Of a stretch of 13,703 nt of DNA, positions 11,707-13,703 are shown piece after piece. The stretch spans positions 1-13,703 of the forward strand of contig DASWHK010000107.1 of NCBI GenBank assembly GCA_036398215.1, given 5' to 3'. The position numbers were made by a program, and so were the translations under genes. Below the pieces are notes generated by a model. That model was not told the origin of the DNA, did not search any database, and saw nothing but the letters and a program-made list of their open reading frames with translations. Positions within the stretch are counted from its first letter, which is position 1. Each line of letters starts with the position of its first letter. The DNA comes from DASWHK01 sp036398215. Its GTDB lineage: Bacteria > Acidobacteriota > UBA890.

Positions 11707-13703
11707 ATGATCGTCCGCTGCGCCCTGGCGTCGGGCCTCCTCGCTTCTCTCACGCTGGCGCCCGGATGGACGATGGGGCCGCCGGCGGCGGCGACGAAGT
11801 CGCCGGCCAGCACGACGGCCATGTCGCTTCCGGCGATGCCGGCCCCGGCAGCGTCATTCGGCGCCGCGGCGGTGGCCGGCCGGCCGGCGCCGGCGCCGCA
11901 GCAGGAGCCGGCCGCCGTCCCCCGCGCCATCCGCCGCGACGTGCCGCTGACCAACGCGATCCGGGGCGCCATGGCCGCCGGCACCCGCGACTTCAGCGGC
12001 CGCCCGGGGCCGGCGTACTGGCAGCTCCAGGCCGACTACACGATCGCCGCCCGCCTCGATCCGGCCAGCCAGACGATCACCGGGGACGAGACCATCGTGC
12101 TGCACAACAACAGCCCCGACGAGCTCTCCGAGATCGTCCTCCGGCTGGACCACAACATCTTCCGGGCCACGGTGCCGCGCGGCTTCTCGGTGCCCGCGGA
12201 GACCACCGAAGGGATGGTCGTCACGCGCTTGTGGGTCGACGGGCAGGCGGTGGACCTGGGCGCGCCGGCGGCCCGCGGTCCGCGGCGGCTGGGTGTGACG
12301 GGGCTCGACCAGACGGTGGCCAGCATCTCGCTGGCGACGCCGATCGCGCCACGGTCGACGGCGCGGCTCGAGATCGAGTGGCGCACCAAGCTGCCGGGCG
12401 GTCCGGACGGCCGCGGCCACCGGATGACCCAGCGCTGGGACGACACCTTGTTCCAGCCGACCCAGTGGTACCCGCGGATCGCCAAGTACGACGACCTGCG
12501 CGGATGGGACACCAGCGTCTACCTCGGCCCGGCGGAGTTCTACAACAACTTCGGCCGCTTCGACGTGCGGATCGACGTGCCGGCCGGCTGGATCGTCAGC
12601 GGCACCGGCGTCCTGCAAAACCCCGAGGAGGTGCTCACCGCGGCGGCCCGCGAGCGGCTCTCCCGGGTCCTTGACGCCGACCAGATCACCACGATCGTCG
12701 GCCCCGACGAGGTCGGCCCCGGGCGGGCCACGGCGCCCGGCGAGAGGCTGGTCTGGCACTTCGTCGCCGACATGGTCAACGACTTCGCCTGGGCGACGGC
12801 CGAAAAGTTCGTTTGGCAGGCGACCCGGGCGACGATCCCCGGGAAGGGGCCGATACCGATCCACATGGTCTTTCTCCCCGAGCGCGCCAACCTGTTCGCC
12901 AACGCCGGCCCGATCAGCCGCCACGCGTTGGAGTTCTACTCCGACCTCTGGGTCCCGTACCCGTTCCCCCAACTGACCCTGCAGGACGGGCCGAGCGCCG
13001 GCATGGAGTACCCGATGGTCATCAACTCCAACCAGGGCGCCGCCGATCACGAGGTCGCGCACCAGTGGTGGCCGATGATGGTCGGCACCAACGAGACCTG
13101 GTACGGATGGATGGACGAGGGCTTCGACCAGTACATGAACATCCTGTCGGCCGCCCACTGGCGGGATACCGAGCCCGACCTCGACGGGCTGGGGCAGAGC
13201 TACGGCCGCATCAGCGGCGACGAGTCGGAGCCGCCGATGATGTGGGCCGCCAACTACGGCGGCCCGATGTACGGCTTCCAGACCTACAGCAAGACGCCGC
13301 TGATGCTCTCGATGCTCGGCGGGATCGTCGGCGACCAGGCGGTGCAGCGCGCCATCGCCGGCTACGCCGAGGCCTGGAGCTTCAAGCACCCGTCGCCCTG
13401 GGACTTCGTCTTCTTCATGAACGACGCCCTGGGGCAGGACCTCGGCTGGTTCTGGTACTACTGGCTGTGGACCACCGAGTCCGTCGACGGGTCGATTGAC
13501 GAGGCGGTGACCTCGGGGTCGCGAACCATGGTGACCGTCCGCCAGGACGGCCAGATGCCCTCGCCGGTGGTGCTCGAGGTTCGTTTCGCGCGCAGCGGGC
13601 CGGCCATCGATCCGCTGCCCAACGCCCGGATGGTCGACGCCACGACGGCGGTCGTCACCTGGCCGGTCGACGTCTGGTTCGACGGCAGCCGCACCTTCAC
13701 CGC
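11707..13703 (+). CDS. Exported M1 family zinc metallopeptidase (aminopeptidase), C-terminus outside the window
   Basis: 665 residues are in the window and the frame is open at the end. The N-terminus is a signal peptide (MIVRCALASGLLASLTLAPG), then a low-complexity Ala/Pro stretch to ~70. The N-terminal beta domain follows (ADYTIAARLDPASQTITGDE, WRTKLPGG, QPTQWYPRIAKYDD). The catalytic domain has AGMEYPM (432-438, the exopeptidase GxMEN-like motif in its GMEYP form, Glu434) and HEVAHQWW (448-455), with the third zinc ligand Glu471 exactly 18 residues after the second His, in GWMDEGFDQY. All gluzincin M1 ligands are present. It probably trims peptides in the periplasm or outside the cell. The ATG has GGAGG seven bases upstream and a hairpin-rich leader. 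The neighbour on the other side is divergent, so it is transcribed separately. Confidence 0.92.
   Translation, partial: MIVRCALASGLLASLTLAPGWTMGPPAAATKSPASTTAMSLPAMPAPAASFGAAAVAGRPAPAPQQEPAAVPRAIRRDVPLTNAIRGAMAAGTRDFSGRPGPAYWQLQADYTIAARLDPASQTITGDETIVLHNNSPDELSEIVLRLDHNIFRATVPRGFSVPAETTEGMVVTRLWVDGQAVDLGAPAARGPRRLGVTGLDQTVASISLATPIAPRSTARLEIEWRTKLPGGPDGRGHRMTQRWDDTLFQPTQWYPRIAKYDDLRGWDTSVYLGPAEFYNNFGRFDVRIDVPAGWIVSGTGVLQNPEEVLTAAARERLSRVLDADQITTIVGPDEVGPGRATAPGERLVWHFVADMVNDFAWATAEKFVWQATRATIPGKGPIPIHMVFLPERANLFANAGPISRHALEFYSDLWVPYPFPQLTLQDGPSAGMEYPMVINSNQGAADHEVAHQWWPMMVGTNETWYGWMDEGFDQYMNILSAAHWRDTEPDLDGLGQSYGRISGDESEPPMMWAANYGGPMYGFQTYSKTPLMLSMLGGIVGDQAVQRAIAGYAEAWSFKHPSPWDFVFFMNDALGQDLGWFWYYWLWTTESVDGSIDEAVTSGSRTMVTVRQDGQMPSPVVLEVRFARSGPAIDPLPNARMVDATTAVVTWPVDVWFDGSRTFT

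Noticed and set aside
11854..13389. Long open frame on the minus strand opposite the M1 peptidase
   Set aside because: It is a GC-rich antisense shadow. The plus frame contains a complete set of M1 motifs and a good ribosome site.

Overview
The window is GC-rich bacterial DNA. It looks chromosomal and probably comes from Acidobacteriota or a close relative such as Gemmatimonadota. The reasons are the PadR-regulated ADOP/MacB-type permease at the left end, the group of 6-bladed beta-propeller lipoproteins, and the dense set of exported proteins. No phage, transposon, CRISPR, rRNA or tRNA was seen. No gene-free stretch exceeds 300 bases; the longest are 11420-11706 (287) and 2347-2609 (263).

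Left part (1-2346, minus strand): the 5' part of an ADOP-type permease gene, preceded by a PadR repressor gene. The PadR gene has an unusually clear promoter with an overlapping palindromic operator. The PadR/permease junction carries a degenerate 30-bp tandem repeat that re-duplicates the end of padR. Upstream lies a complete propeller lipoprotein gene. A divergent regulatory region (2347-2609) separates it from an exported HpPgdA-like polysaccharide deacetylase gene on the plus strand (2610-3629).

Centre (3724-9522, minus strand): a tightly packed, partly overlapping gene string. Read in transcription order it encodes: an outer-membrane beta-barrel-like protein (probably its own unit); a membrane-anchored ZAS zinc-finger/TPR protein with no adjacent sigma factor; a small secreted 8-cysteine protein; a glutaminyl-peptide cyclotransferase whose start codon overlaps the stop of the small protein gene; and three tandem propeller lipoprotein genes. 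One of the three is complete, one is shortened in frame, and one is an out-of-frame deletion remnant. The most interesting part is the 8-Cys peptide with a defensin-like (CS-alpha-beta/gamma-core) cysteine pattern, coupled to an enzyme that makes N-terminal pyroglutamate. Two further exported proteins in the window are predicted to start with Gln after signal peptide removal.

Right part (9736-13703): a secreted protein with two PPC-like beta-sandwich domains (plus); a ChbG/HpnK-type deacetylase with a short coupled downstream ORF (minus); and an exported M1 family zinc aminopeptidase (plus) that runs off the window and has a hairpin-rich leader.

Taken together the window is about the cell envelope: export, N-terminal processing, glycan deacetylation, peptide hydrolysis and surface propeller proteins. 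No single known pathway links all the genes.
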